The notes under the pieces are model-generated. The model had not been told where the DNA came from and made no database searches. It was given only the letters and a program-made list of their open reading frames with translations. A stretch of DNA of 11,470 nucleotides, taken from NCBI GenBank assembly GCA_030607235.1, contig JAUWEX010000016.1, forward strand, positions 1 to 11,470, written 5' to 3'. The DNA comes from Planctomycetota bacterium (GTDB taxonomy: Bacteria > Planctomycetota > B129-G9). A program made the position numbers and the translations under genes. Below, piece after piece: positions 1 to 8,100 of the stretch (the first letter of the stretch is position 1; each line of letters opens with the position of its first letter).

Positions 1-132
1 ATAACGACTCTTCTGGCGGAGCGGCTGCCGTTTTACGCGGGAACGCGCCATGTCGGCTTCAAGACCGACGACAAATCGCCCGAAGAGGTCGCGGACTGTA
101 TTATCGCCTACCTGAAAAACAAAAAACGATGA
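1..132 (+). CDS. aroK: C-terminal end of probable shikimate kinase (partial)
   Basis: Frame 1 is open from the window edge to TGA at 130-132, giving the last 43 residues of a protein whose start lies outside. The visible tail has the pattern ERLPFY, then TDDKSPEEVAD, then a short C-terminal helix ending in lysines and arginine. This resembles the end of shikimate kinases, where an R-P-x-Y stretch (lid/ATP side) precedes an SPEEVA helix. If correct, the enzyme phosphorylates shikimate in the cytoplasmic chorismate pathway. The Walker A motif and substrate-binding residues are outside the window, so the call rests on this tail alone. The stop overlaps the next start by 4 bases (ATGA), which suggests an operon with the DUF2851 gene. 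Confidence 0.5.
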   Translation: MTTLLAERLPFYAGTRHVGFKTDDKSPEEVADCIIAYLKNKKR

Positions 133-1685
133 TTGACCTCAAGCCTCTGATCGAAAAAGGGCTGTTTTCCGAAGGGTATCGTTCTCTGCGGGACGGAGAG
201 GCGATGCCGCGAGGATTCTCCGTAAACGAATCCCCCGACGAATACGGCAAGCCTTCGCCGCAAAAAATCCGCGAACGCCTCGTAAGCGCCGTCTGGTTCG
301 ACCAAAAAATCAACAAAGACGCGCTCGTCCTCGACAACGGCAAACCGGTTTCGATAATCTCGAAGGGGCGTTGGAATCTGGTCGGCGGGCCGGACTTCAC
401 TCACGCCGAAATCCGCGTAGGCACAAGGCCGCTCAAGGGCGATGTCGAGATACACACCTACTCGTCGGACTGGTACAAGCACAATCACAACCAGAATTCC
501 GCCTACAACAACGTTGTCCTGCACGTTGTGATGTTCAACGACCGGAGCGTCGAGAACGTCCGTCGCTGCGACGGTTCGGCGATCCCGCAACTGACGCTGT
601 CGCGGTTTCTCGACCGGCCGCTGGCAGAACTCGCGGCTCATATCGATATCACCGACTACCCTGCGGGCCGCGACGCGGCCGACGGCCCTTGCAGCACATC
701 TCTCGTCGAGAAAGACGACTGGGCGGGGGGCTTTCTCGACCTCGCGGGCGATTGGCGGATGCTGGACAAGGCGGCGCGGTTTGAAGCGATGCTGAAGGTG
801 GACAGCCCGCAGATCGTTTTGTACCGCGGGATTATGGAGGCACTGGGCTATCCGGTCAACAAGATGTCTTTTCGACGACTTGCGGCACTGGTCGGACCGG
901 AAGCGTTGCACCGGCAGATTGCGCGGCCCGACACCGAGGTCTCGCTGCTGTCGGGGCAGGCCCTGCTGATGGGCACGGCGGGGCTGATACCGGAATCCAC
1001 AACCGACTTCGAAGGCGATATTTGCGAATACGTTCGGGGGATACGGGAAGAATGGGCGAAGATCAATCAGGAATCGTCGAAAGCACAAATGGAGAAAAGC
1101 GAGTGGTGTTTCGGCGGCACGCGGCCGCAAAATTATCCTTATCGCAGAATCGCAGCGATCATCGCGTTTGTCGGCGGATTGAAAGGCAAAGATTCTTTCG
1201 TAGAAATCATCAGAATACTGGGCGACGAAGCGGTTTCGCCAAAAAAGGCCCGCGGGCGAATCGCGGCATTTTTCGCCGTCGCCGACGAGTGTGCGGGCGA
1301 TTGCGCGGAGGGGCGTTACTGGCTGCGGCATAATATCTTCGGCGGGGCGCAGTCCAAAACTGCGCGCAGGATGTTCAGCGCCGAGATAATCGGCAACATC
1401 ACAGTCAACATTCTCGTGCCACTTTGCCTTGCGTTCGCGCGGAAGACCGGCGACGAGCCGCTGGAGCGCGCGCTGCACCGCTTTTACGCAGCGCACCCCA
1501 AACTCCCGCCCAGCAACATAACCCGTTTCATGCTCCGTCGGATGTTCGGCAGGCAGTCCGGGACTACGGTTGTCAACAACGCCCGACGGCAACAGGCCCT
1601 TTACCAAATATACCGCGATTGTTGCGAGCACAACGACACGCACTGCGAGAGTTGCGTTCTGATGCGGGCAATAGGCGGGCAATAG
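129..1685 (+). CDS. DUF2851 family protein
   Basis: A 518-residue cytoplasmic protein with no signal peptide or membrane segment. The core signature of DUF2851 is plain: RWN with GPDF at about 81-90, GDVEIH at 104-109, SSDWY at 112-116 and YNNVVLHVV at 126-134. The end carries a cysteine cluster (C498, C499, C506, C509) in an arrangement I associate with the conserved tail of this family. The biochemical function of the family is not established; the acidic and histidine positions in GDVEIH and LHVV could suggest a metal or nucleic-acid role, but that is speculation. The first ~47 residues precede the usual domain start. ATG 129 is kept because it overlaps the preceding stop as ATGA and the frame is clearly coding; no Shine-Dalgarno is visible, so translation probably depends on coupling. 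An internal ATG at 204 is a possible alternative. Confidence 0.85.
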   Translation: MIDLKPLIEKGLFSEGYRSLRDGEAMPRGFSVNESPDEYGKPSPQKIRERLVSAVWFDQKINKDALVLDNGKPVSIISKGRWNLVGGPDFTHAEIRVGTRPLKGDVEIHTYSSDWYKHNHNQNSAYNNVVLHVVMFNDRSVENVRRCDGSAIPQLTLSRFLDRPLAELAAHIDITDYPAGRDAADGPCSTSLVEKDDWAGGFLDLAGDWRMLDKAARFEAMLKVDSPQIVLYRGIMEALGYPVNKMSFRRLAALVGPEALHRQIARPDTEVSLLSGQALLMGTAGLIPESTTDFEGDICEYVRGIREEWAKINQESSKAQMEKSEWCFGGTRPQNYPYRRIAAIIAFVGGLKGKDSFVEIIRILGDEAVSPKKARGRIAAFFAVADECAGDCAEGRYWLRHNIFGGAQSKTARRMFSAEIIGNITVNILVPLCLAFARKTGDEPLERALHRFYAAHPKLPPSNITRFMLRRMFGRQSGTTVVNNARRQQALYQIYRDCCEHNDTHCESCVLMRAIGGQ

Positions 1686-1725
1686 ATCGATAGAAAACAG
1701 GCGTATTTGAATTTGGGAATTTTTC

Positions 1726-1753
1726 TTGAATTGACGGTATGCGGTTGTATAAT
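1726..1753 (+). promoter_or_regulatory. Sigma70-like promoter of the membrane protein gene
   Basis: TTGAAT at 1726-1731, a 16-base spacer, and a perfect TATAAT at 1748-1753. Transcription would begin near 1760, leaving a leader of about 58 bases. The surrounding 1686-1817 gap is AT-rich and has no gene. The heptamer ATTGACG occurs twice, at 1730-1736 and 1771-1777, on either side of the -10. No convincing terminator for the DUF2851 transcript is visible before the promoter. Confidence 0.6.
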
Positions 1754-1806
1754 CACAAACGTATGGATTTATTGACGTTCCAAGTCGAATGGCAGTGGAA
1801 TTATTC

Positions 1807-1811
1807 AGGAG
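1807..1811 (+). promoter_or_regulatory. Ribosome binding site that decides the start at 1818
   Basis: AGGAG at 1807-1811 directly abuts the first ATG (1812), with no spacing. It lies 6 bases before the in-frame ATG at 1818. Normal spacing therefore favours 1818, giving a protein two residues shorter. Confidence 0.7.
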
Positions 1812-1817
1812 ATGGCT

Positions 1818-3149
1818 ATGCCGAACAATGAGAAGGGGACATGCCGGGATGTCTTCAAAACCTTTAAGTACAGCATTTCTCTTAACAAACTTCTCGTAGC
1901 ATTTATAGCCGTTGTATGGTTTAACATCCTCGATTTCGTCTGCTTCGGCGGGAATTCCATAGGCGGCAACGTCTACAGAAGCATCACAGACGCATTTTAC
2001 TGGCTGTTCAGCAACAACGATCTGGTAATGAGCGCCAAGGCGTTTTTGAGTATCCCCTCGGCGTTTATTCCGACCTACGCCGCCAACACGGCGTTCGGGC
2101 TTAAAGTACTCTACACGATCCTGTTCTACCTCGGAGCCTGGATACCGATTGCGTTCCTTATCGGGGTCATAACCCGCATCAGCGCGGTTCAGGTTGCGCG
2201 CGACGAAAACATCGGCCTCAAGGAATCGTTCGGCTTCGCGCAGCGGAAATACCTCGCGTTTTTCCTGCCGATAGTGCTGGTTTTCGCGGTTTTTGGGCTG
2301 GTGGGTATCGGCTTCAATCTTGTGATTGGACTGGCCGGGTACATTCCCTACGCAGGTGAAATTCTCGTACCGGTGCTGTATCCGGTGGCCGCGATTTTCG
2401 GGTTGCTGGCGGTGGTTGCTATCGTCTTTGGACTGCTGGGCTTCCCGCTCATGGCCCCGACAATCAGCGTCGAGGGGCAGGACGCCTTCGACGCGCTGAG
2501 CCGTTCGTACCACTATTCCGTGCAACGCCTCGGCAAGTACGTCGTCTGCCTGGCGTTGTTGTTCTTCTTCCTCGTGCCGTGCACGTGGTTTATGAGCACG
2601 GTGATTATCGATAAAATCGAGAAGGTAACGCTGAGTTCTTTCCAGACGTTGGGGCTGGATGAAAAAGAGATGCCGGTAATCGACGGCAAGGGTGATGAAA
2701 AAGTCATGACGCCCGATCAATACGACAGAATGATGGCGGCGTATACGAAATGGCCCAGCCGTTCGAAATATGTGATTACGGTCGAAGACAAGGAAACCGC
2801 ACAAGTAGAAAAAGGCCCGTTTTTCGTCAGGGACGATGAGGAATTGAAACAATTCCTCGCACAGGGCAAACTCAACGATCCGGTTGTGCGGGAGATCCAG
2901 TTGAGCGGCAGCGAAGAAGTCGGCGGCTTTATCCTCATGGGCTGGATTAAGGCATTGCGCTATCTTGTGGGCGCGTTTGTGTTGTGCTTCTTACTCACGG
3001 GCAGCACGATTATCTATTTCATCCTGCGCAAGCAGATCGATGGTGCGGAAGTCTACGATGTTTTCATCGAAGGTGAAGACGAAGAGTTCGAATTCGGAGA
3101 TTTCGAGGAAACCACCGAAAAAACGGATAACGAGAAATCGGGCGAATAA
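1818..3149 (+). CDS. Multi-pass membrane protein of unknown function
   Basis: A 443-residue inner-membrane protein that I cannot assign to a named family. Hydrophobic segments lie at about 24-43, 97-120, 147-172, 183-211, 241-260 and 369-403. A soluble loop of about 108 residues (261-368), rich in charged residues, sits between the fifth and sixth. Between segments four and five is a conserved-looking stretch with EGQDAFDALSRS. This resembles the short cytoplasmic motif of related planctomycete membrane proteins that I recall only as hypothetical. The C-terminus after the last segment is strongly acidic (clustered Glu/Asp at about 418-434). The gene has its own promoter and Shine-Dalgarno and stands alone between DUF2851 and HU. 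No transporter or enzyme motif is visible, so a role should not be assumed. The start is chosen by ribosome-binding-site spacing. Confidence 0.8.
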   Translation: MPNNEKGTCRDVFKTFKYSISLNKLLVAFIAVVWFNILDFVCFGGNSIGGNVYRSITDAFYWLFSNNDLVMSAKAFLSIPSAFIPTYAANTAFGLKVLYTILFYLGAWIPIAFLIGVITRISAVQVARDENIGLKESFGFAQRKYLAFFLPIVLVFAVFGLVGIGFNLVIGLAGYIPYAGEILVPVLYPVAAIFGLLAVVAIVFGLLGFPLMAPTISVEGQDAFDALSRSYHYSVQRLGKYVVCLALLFFFLVPCTWFMSTVIIDKIEKVTLSSFQTLGLDEKEMPVIDGKGDEKVMTPDQYDRMMAAYTKWPSRSKYVITVEDKETAQVEKGPFFVRDDEELKQFLAQGKLNDPVVREIQLSGSEEVGGFILMGWIKALRYLVGAFVLCFLLTGSTIIYFILRKQIDGAEVYDVFIEGEDEEFEFGDFEETTEKTDNEKSGE

Positions 3150-3193
3150 AAACGCGGCGAATCGTCGCTGTGAAAAAAAAATCGTAAATTTCA

Positions 3194-3221
3194 TTTGCAC
3201 CAGCAATTATCGGGCTATAAT
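3194..3221 (+). promoter_or_regulatory. Sigma70-like promoter of the HU gene
   Basis: TTTGCA at 3194-3199, a 16-base spacer, and TATAAT at 3216-3221. The start would fall near 3227-3228, immediately before a run of seven G (3230-3236), giving a leader of about 56 bases. A second TATAAT at 3248-3253 has no recognisable -35 and is less likely to be used. This lies in the 134-base gap after the membrane protein gene. Confidence 0.65.
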
Positions 3222-3270
3222 AAAATAGTGGGGGGGTTGGCAGTTATTATAATCATAAATAATACCAGTC

Positions 3271-3277
3271 AAAGGAG
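3271..3277 (+). promoter_or_regulatory. Ribosome binding site of the HU gene
   Basis: AAAGGAG ends 6 bases before ATG 3284. This is the strongest Shine-Dalgarno in the window, fitting an abundant nucleoid protein. Confidence 0.8.
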
Positions 3278-3283
3278 CGGTTA

Positions 3284-3565
3284 ATGGCCACCATAACCAA
3301 GAAACATCTAGTTACCGTTGCATCGGAAAAAGCAAAGATCAAATACAGCAAGGCAAAAGAAATCGTCCAGGCGTTTCTCGACCAGATGATCGAAGAACTG
3401 ACCAGCGGCAACAAAATCGAGCTCAGGGATTTTGCTGTTTTCAACACAAAGATGCGCAAGGCCAGAAAAGCCCGCAATCCCCGCACAGGCGAAGAAATCC
3501 AGGCGCCGTCCAAGAGGGTCGTTACCTTCAAGGCCGGACGCCTGATGAAGGAAAGGGTAAAATAA
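3284..3565 (+). CDS. HU/IHF-family DNA-binding protein
   Basis: A 93-residue basic protein of the usual HU length. It binds and bends DNA as a dimer and compacts the nucleoid. The N-terminal helices (about 1-45) are followed by IELRDFAVF, which sits where HU normally has its G-F-G-T-F turn. The beta-arm then carries RNPRTGEEI with the intercalating proline at P66 (RNP at 64-66). The C-terminal helix FKAGRLMKERV matches the conserved end of the family. HU and IHF subunits cannot be told apart with confidence from sequence alone, so no symbol is given. It has its own promoter and a strong ribosome binding site. The stop codon sits inside a small 6-base-pair inverted repeat (3553-3570). queC follows after a gap of about 60 bases and might be reached by read-through. 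Confidence 0.95.
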   Translation: MATITKKHLVTVASEKAKIKYSKAKEIVQAFLDQMIEELTSGNKIELRDFAVFNTKMRKARKARNPRTGEEIQAPSKRVVTFKAGRLMKERVK

Positions 3566-3587
3566 CCCTTAACATGCCGTAAAGAAC

Positions 3588-3638
3588 GCCCGTTGCCGGA
3601 TTACACCCCGGTAACGGCGTGCATCATGCACAACGGGC
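3588..3638 (+). promoter_or_regulatory. Competing hairpins in the queC leader, possible cis-regulatory RNA
   Basis: Hairpin A pairs CCGTTGCCGG (3590-3599) with CCGGTAACGG (3608-3617): ten base pairs including one G-U, loop of 8. Alternative B pairs GCCCGTTG (3588-3595) with CAACGGGC (3631-3638): eight perfect pairs. A and B share bases 3590-3595, so both cannot form at once. A third palindrome, GTGCAT-C-ATGCAC (3619-3631), contains the candidate ATG at 3626. No U-run follows hairpin A, so it is not a standard terminator. The layout is switch-like, but it does not match the preQ1-I consensus I know. Confidence 0.4.
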
Positions 3639-4360
3639 CTACAACCGTCAGGCTTCATTCGGGCGTGTCGAAAAAACCACAAACCATCATATTGCTTTCC
3701 GGCGGCCTTGACTCCACCGTCGCGCTGGCCCATGCGCGAAAGAATTCCCGGGTCAAACTCGCTCTTTGCTTCGATTACGGCCAACGCGCCGCATCGCGCG
3801 AACTGAAGGCCGCCGAAAAAATAGCATCCGGATACCGCATCCCCCATAAAATTATACGCCTGCCGTGGCTCAAGCGACTCGGCGGTAGCGCCCTTACGGA
3901 CCGGGGCGAGACGATACCACATGATACCGATCTGACGGGCGAGGGGGCGGAGCGATCCGCGGCGGCGGTGTGGGTTCCGGGCCGCAACACGCTTTTCATA
4001 TCTATCGCACTGGCACATGCGGAAGCGCTGAAGTGCGAGCGCATCGTCGCGGGATTCAATCACGAAGAGGGGCGGACTTTTCCGGACAACAGCGCGGAAT
4101 ATACTACAACGGTTAACGAGATGCTGGCCGAAGCGACACACGGTGCGGTTGCGCTGGAATGCCCGCTTGCCGCTATGGACAAAGCCGAGATCGTCGCTCT
4201 CGGGCGCAGGCTGCGCGCACCTGTCGAGGAAGTCTGGCCGTGTTACGAGGGACGACGTTCGATGTGCATGAAATGCGAATCGTGTCGGCGTTTCGTCCGG
4301 GCGCTTAAGGACAGCGGCAACTGGGAGTGGTACCTTGCGCGCAGGAAGAATATGAAATGA
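3626..4360 (+). CDS. queC: 7-cyano-7-deazaguanine synthase QueC
   Basis: QueC converts 7-carboxy-7-deazaguanine to preQ0 using ATP and ammonia, in the cytoplasmic route to queuosine or other 7-deazaguanines. From ATG 3626 the protein has 244 residues, near the family norm. The ATP-pyrophosphatase loop SGGLDS lies at 25-30, followed by CFDYGQR and WVPGRNT, both typical of QueC. Four zinc-binding cysteines are present near the C-terminus: C206, C214, C217 and C220. The start is uncertain: the frame is open from TTG 3593, but that codon lies inside a hairpin stem. ATG 3626 and GTG 3665 are the realistic choices, and neither has a good Shine-Dalgarno. The stop overlaps queE as ATGA. The gene encoding QueD is not in the window. 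Confidence 0.93.
   Translation: MHNGPTTVRLHSGVSKKPQTIILLSGGLDSTVALAHARKNSRVKLALCFDYGQRAASRELKAAEKIASGYRIPHKIIRLPWLKRLGGSALTDRGETIPHDTDLTGEGAERSAAAVWVPGRNTLFISIALAHAEALKCERIVAGFNHEEGRTFPDNSAEYTTTVNEMLAEATHGAVALECPLAAMDKAEIVALGRRLRAPVEEVWPCYEGRRSMCMKCESCRRFVRALKDSGNWEWYLARRKNMK
4343..4348 (+). promoter_or_regulatory. Ribosome binding site that decides the queE start
   Basis: AGGAAG at 4343-4348, inside the end of queC, lies 8 bases before ATG 4357. It supports that start over the upstream in-frame GTG at 4327, which has no such site. Confidence 0.65.
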
Positions 4361-5106
4361 TGGGCGAGCGAGGCGGATACATAACCGAGATATTTCCGGC
4401 GATCCAGGGCGAGGGGCTTTTTTGCGGCGAGCGTCATCTGTTCGTCCGCTTCGGCGGCTGCAACCTGCGATGCGCCTACTGCGACACGCCCGAAGGGATG
4501 GAACGCCCCGAAGAGTGCCTTGTCTACGTATCCGAAACTCCGAAACGTCTTCGGAATCCGCTTTCGGCGGAGGATCTGGCCGGGATTGTCGGGGAGATGT
4601 GCTCGACACCCGGGCTGAACCGCGCTCTGGCGCTGACCGGCGGCGAACCGCTGTTGCAGGCGGCGTTTTTGGCGGAATTCCTACCGCTGAATCGCCGCAA
4701 CGGCATTCAACATCTTCTCGAAACCAATGGAATTTTGCATGAAGAATTGCAAAAGGTGGTGGACTTCCTGGACGTGGTGAGCACCGATATCAAGATCGAA
4801 TCGGCCACCGGCCAGCCGCCGCGCTACAAGGACAATTTGCGTTTCCTTGAGATAGCAACCCGCAAGCAAACCCTGGTAAAGGTCGTCGTCAACGCGGAAA
4901 CATGTCGGGACGAAATCGAAACCGTCGCCGGATTGGTAGCAAGCGTCAGTCCGGCGATCCCGCTGATTATCCAACCCCAGACGAATACCGACGGCAGCGC
5001 GGAGCGCTCGTCACGAAACGTCATGGACCTGCACGAGGCCGCCTCGATGCATCTTGACACGGTGCGCGTCATCCCGCAGATTCACAAGTTCATGAAAATC
5101 AAGTAG
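4357..5106 (+). CDS. queE: 7-carboxy-7-deazaguanine synthase QueE (radical SAM)
   Basis: QueE rearranges 6-carboxy-tetrahydropterin to 7-carboxy-7-deazaguanine, the substrate of QueC, using S-adenosylmethionine and a [4Fe-4S] cluster. The 249-residue product opens with the family motif FPAIQGEG (13-20), then the radical SAM cysteines C35-x3-C39-x2-C42 followed by the DTP of QueE enzymes. The SAM-binding TGGEP lies near residue 98. DIKIES in the middle and LIIQPQ toward the C-terminus also fit. The length is slightly above the shortest QueE proteins but not unusual. It overlaps queC by 4 bases with a good internal ribosome binding site, so the two consecutive enzymes are probably translationally coupled. 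The stop is only 3 bases from the stop of the convergent gene. Confidence 0.94.
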   Translation: MMGERGGYITEIFPAIQGEGLFCGERHLFVRFGGCNLRCAYCDTPEGMERPEECLVYVSETPKRLRNPLSAEDLAGIVGEMCSTPGLNRALALTGGEPLLQAAFLAEFLPLNRRNGIQHLLETNGILHEELQKVVDFLDVVSTDIKIESATGQPPRYKDNLRFLEIATRKQTLVKVVVNAETCRDEIETVAGLVASVSPAIPLIIQPQTNTDGSAERSSRNVMDLHEAASMHLDTVRVIPQIHKFMKIK

Positions 5107-5109
5107 CCG

Positions 5110-8100
5110 TTACTTGAAAATCCGCATCGTATCACCGCTTAAAATGACAAGCCTTCCGTTAACCACTTTGGCCGCAATCTCGCTTTGTTTACCGCCTTGC
5201 GAAGTTTGACGCACCCTCGTAACCAGAGCGCCGTTTTTAACATCGAGAACGGAAACGACAAAACTAGAAGATGCGGAATTGTCTTCATTGGCTTTGACAA
5301 AAGTAGCCACAACATATCTCGTGTCCATTTGCGCGTGATTGAATCTTCCGATTCCCTGGATGTCCTTACTCCAAAGATTCCTGCCGCTTTTCATGTCGTA
5401 GAGTGAGGCCCGGTATTTTTTTCCGCTTTCCGTTATTACCAGCAAATTGTCGCCGTTTATCGCGGCCTTGCGTATTCTGCCCGGAGCGTTGCAGGTCGAA
5501 ACGTTTTTTCCTTCCAGCACGCCGTATACATACACGCGGCTTCTGTACGGGTTATAGTGAATTGCATATTTACCGGAGACAACCGTATTCGCATCCGCAT
5601 AATTGGGCCTGTTTTCTATTTCGGTGCAATTATACAGATCGAATATGCGCGATGTTCGCTTTCCGTCCTGCAACATAAGCAGTCTTTCGCCTGCAATCTC
5701 ACAAAAGTATCGTGCATTTTGTCCGAGATCTATTTTGCACCTTGTCTTTCCCGTCAAGATGTCTGTAATCCTGCATTCCATCGCTCTACTATTTGTTTGA
5801 ACGCTGTTGACGGTAACATAGCAATCTCCGGCAACGTTTATCGGTCGATTAAAAAATCTTATCGGTTCGTGTTTCGCGACAACCTTGCCCGAACTCATGT
5901 CAAGCAGGATAAAATTGTTATTATCGCGTTCAAAGTGCGCAATCGCCGCCAAATTGCTGCCGAAGGGCAAACCTTGAGCCCAAGCGAAAGTGTTATTCTC
6001 GACGTGACGCCACAGGGTCGTGCCTGTTTTCAGGTCGATGCATTTTATTTCGGTTTCCAGCCTGGATTGGCTTTGCGTAATGAACCTGCTGCCGCTCGCA
6101 TAGAAACCATAACAGTAGTATTTGGTCAGGTCGGGCGGGGTGATTTCGGCGATGACTTCGTAATCCTGGCTTTTTTTGCCGTTTCCACAGGTCAATATCA
6201 CCTTCTCGCCGGGTTGTACCTTATCAAGCGCTCTAACCAAATCGTCTATGTTTTTCGTTTCCTGCCCGTTAATTTTCAGAATTCGCTGCCGCGGTGTTAT
6301 GCCGGCTTTCTGCGCCGGGCTTCCTTGAACAATTTGTCCGATATGGAGACTTTTGCTGTAATAGAATCCGAGCCAAACGTTAGGCGTACTGTTGACCCAC
6401 AGCATCTTGCCCGTTGCGGCGTCCCAGCAACGTAAAACACTCATGTTGACCGTTAGCATCCTCCCGGACATGATATCGGGCTTTCGTCCTTTGGGAGTAA
6501 TCATTCGTGGAACGGCATGTCTCACAAAATACGAATCATTATTTTTGTCGTTCAGGGCAAGCCCCAAATCGATGCTAAACCGCTCTTGTGGACTGGCGCC
6601 TAACGAATCGGTTTGATCCGTCATACCTGCTTCCCGGGCATGAATATCAGCCAGCCGCTCGGCGGCGAAAGCGACGACGCTTTTTTGCGTCCCGTCGATA
6701 TCCGCAACCGTCTCCGGCGGTAGTTTCGAGAGCCTTAACAGCGCATTCATTGCGGGAGCGTATTCTTCAAAACCGCTGGAGAGGCGTTGCAGCCCCAGCA
6801 GCGCGTCGACGTTTTCCGCGTCGGGTATCTTTCTGCCCGCCATGTTTTTATAAACCACCAGTGCCATCGACGCGCGCCCGGATTTTTCATAAATCTCCGC
6901 CAGATGCGCCATAACCTTGTTGGCGGCGAGGCTGTTGGGATATTTTTCGTAAAAAGCGATATGCGCCTGCTCGTCGGCACCCGCCAGTACAGCCTCACCA
7001 GCCTTCGCCGCTTCTTCGTCAAAATTTGCGTAACATTGCCGACCATATTTCGTTATCAGTTCACCGATGCGGGCCGTGGCGTAATAATGAGAGGAGTGTT
7101 GGATGCCGCTGCCGATGTCGTACATGGTACCGGGAATATCGGAGATGACTTTGCGATACATCCTAACGGATTCAACGCCGTTTTTGGCGAAGTCGTGAAT
7201 TGTTGCCAGGGCAAAGGCCGTCCGTACCTTGAGAGTCGGGTCGATAGCCGCTTCAAAACCTAATTCCGCATACTTCAGGGCCTCCTTGATATCGCCACGC
7301 GCGAGGCTTTCGTCAATCAGCCGCAGGCAGCAGGTGTTGAGTTCACCGCCGACTCGCTCAAATAGAGACGATCCGTTGAGCGTGGCCTCGCGATCGACTT
7401 TTTCGAAAACGGTCTTGTATTCATCCGCCGCATCGACCAGTTTTCCGGCGTCGAACAATGCCCGCGCCCGCTTGTACCGCAGCGCCATATCGTCGGGATT
7501 TTTCTTGATGGCCTCGCTGAGGTTTTCCTCTATCAGCGGATCGTTAAACGCGACGATCTCCATGGTGTTGATCAGATAAAGCCCCGATTTGACCGCGACG
7601 ACGTTCGACGGATACATTTCGTCACGTTCCCAGTCGAAGATTTCCGCAAAGGTCTTCGTTTTTCTATCGAATTTCGTCAGGCCTTCGGCGGTGGAGATAT
7701 AGATGGCCGATTTCGTCAGTGCCGGCCTGCCGACGGGTACGGACAATCCGCCTTTTTCGGGAAAGACGTCGACAATTTTCGAGGTGTTTACGTCGATAAT
7801 TACCAATCGCTCGTAATTTCTGTGTTTCGCGAGGCAAAACAGTTTGCCGTCGTCGAGTCCGGCAATGTAGCGCAATTCCGGCATGTGCACGCTCCACAGC
7901 AGTTTGCCGGTTTTGCCGTCGACGCAGAAGATATAATTGGAATCCTTAGGCGCGACAATCATGTTGCCTTTGTAAATTATCGGATGGTTCACCCTCCAGT
8001 ATCGCGGATTAGGATTTTCGGCGTCCAGTGTCATGCGGCGTGTTCTGCCGAAGAAGTATTCCTGGTTGTACCGCGTTATCCATTTCTCCTCAAGCGATAT

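Noticed and set aside
1772..1801. Second promoter for the membrane protein (TTGACG at 1772 with TGGAAT at 1796).
   Set aside because: The -10 is poor and the start would fall on the ribosome binding site.
108..2852. A 914-codon open frame on the minus strand across DUF2851 and the membrane protein gene.
   Set aside because: Its translation is rich in Arg, His and Gln without family motifs. It lies opposite a well-recognised DUF2851 gene and a clear membrane protein and crosses their intergenic promoter. It is a codon-bias shadow.
3154..3182. Possible terminator after the membrane protein gene (CGGCGA/TCGCTG followed by a run of A).
   Set aside because: The stem is short with a wobble pair, and the following run is A rather than T on the transcribed strand.
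3553..3570. Small hairpin AAGGGT-aaaata-ACCCTT at the HU stop codon as a terminator.
   Set aside because: Only six pairs and no U-run after it.
3588..3638. preQ1-I riboswitch before queC, because the loop contains ACACC.
   Set aside because: The rest of the preQ1-I pattern, including the A-rich tail pairing back into the loop, is not present; kept only as an unnamed candidate structure.
3569..4609. A 346-codon minus-strand open frame opposite queC and queE.
   Set aside because: It is the antisense of two confidently identified genes and has no recognisable motifs.
5557..6435. A 292-codon plus-strand open frame inside the giant exported protein gene.
   Set aside because: No family motifs; the minus frame carries clear PDZ and propeller motifs in the same bases.
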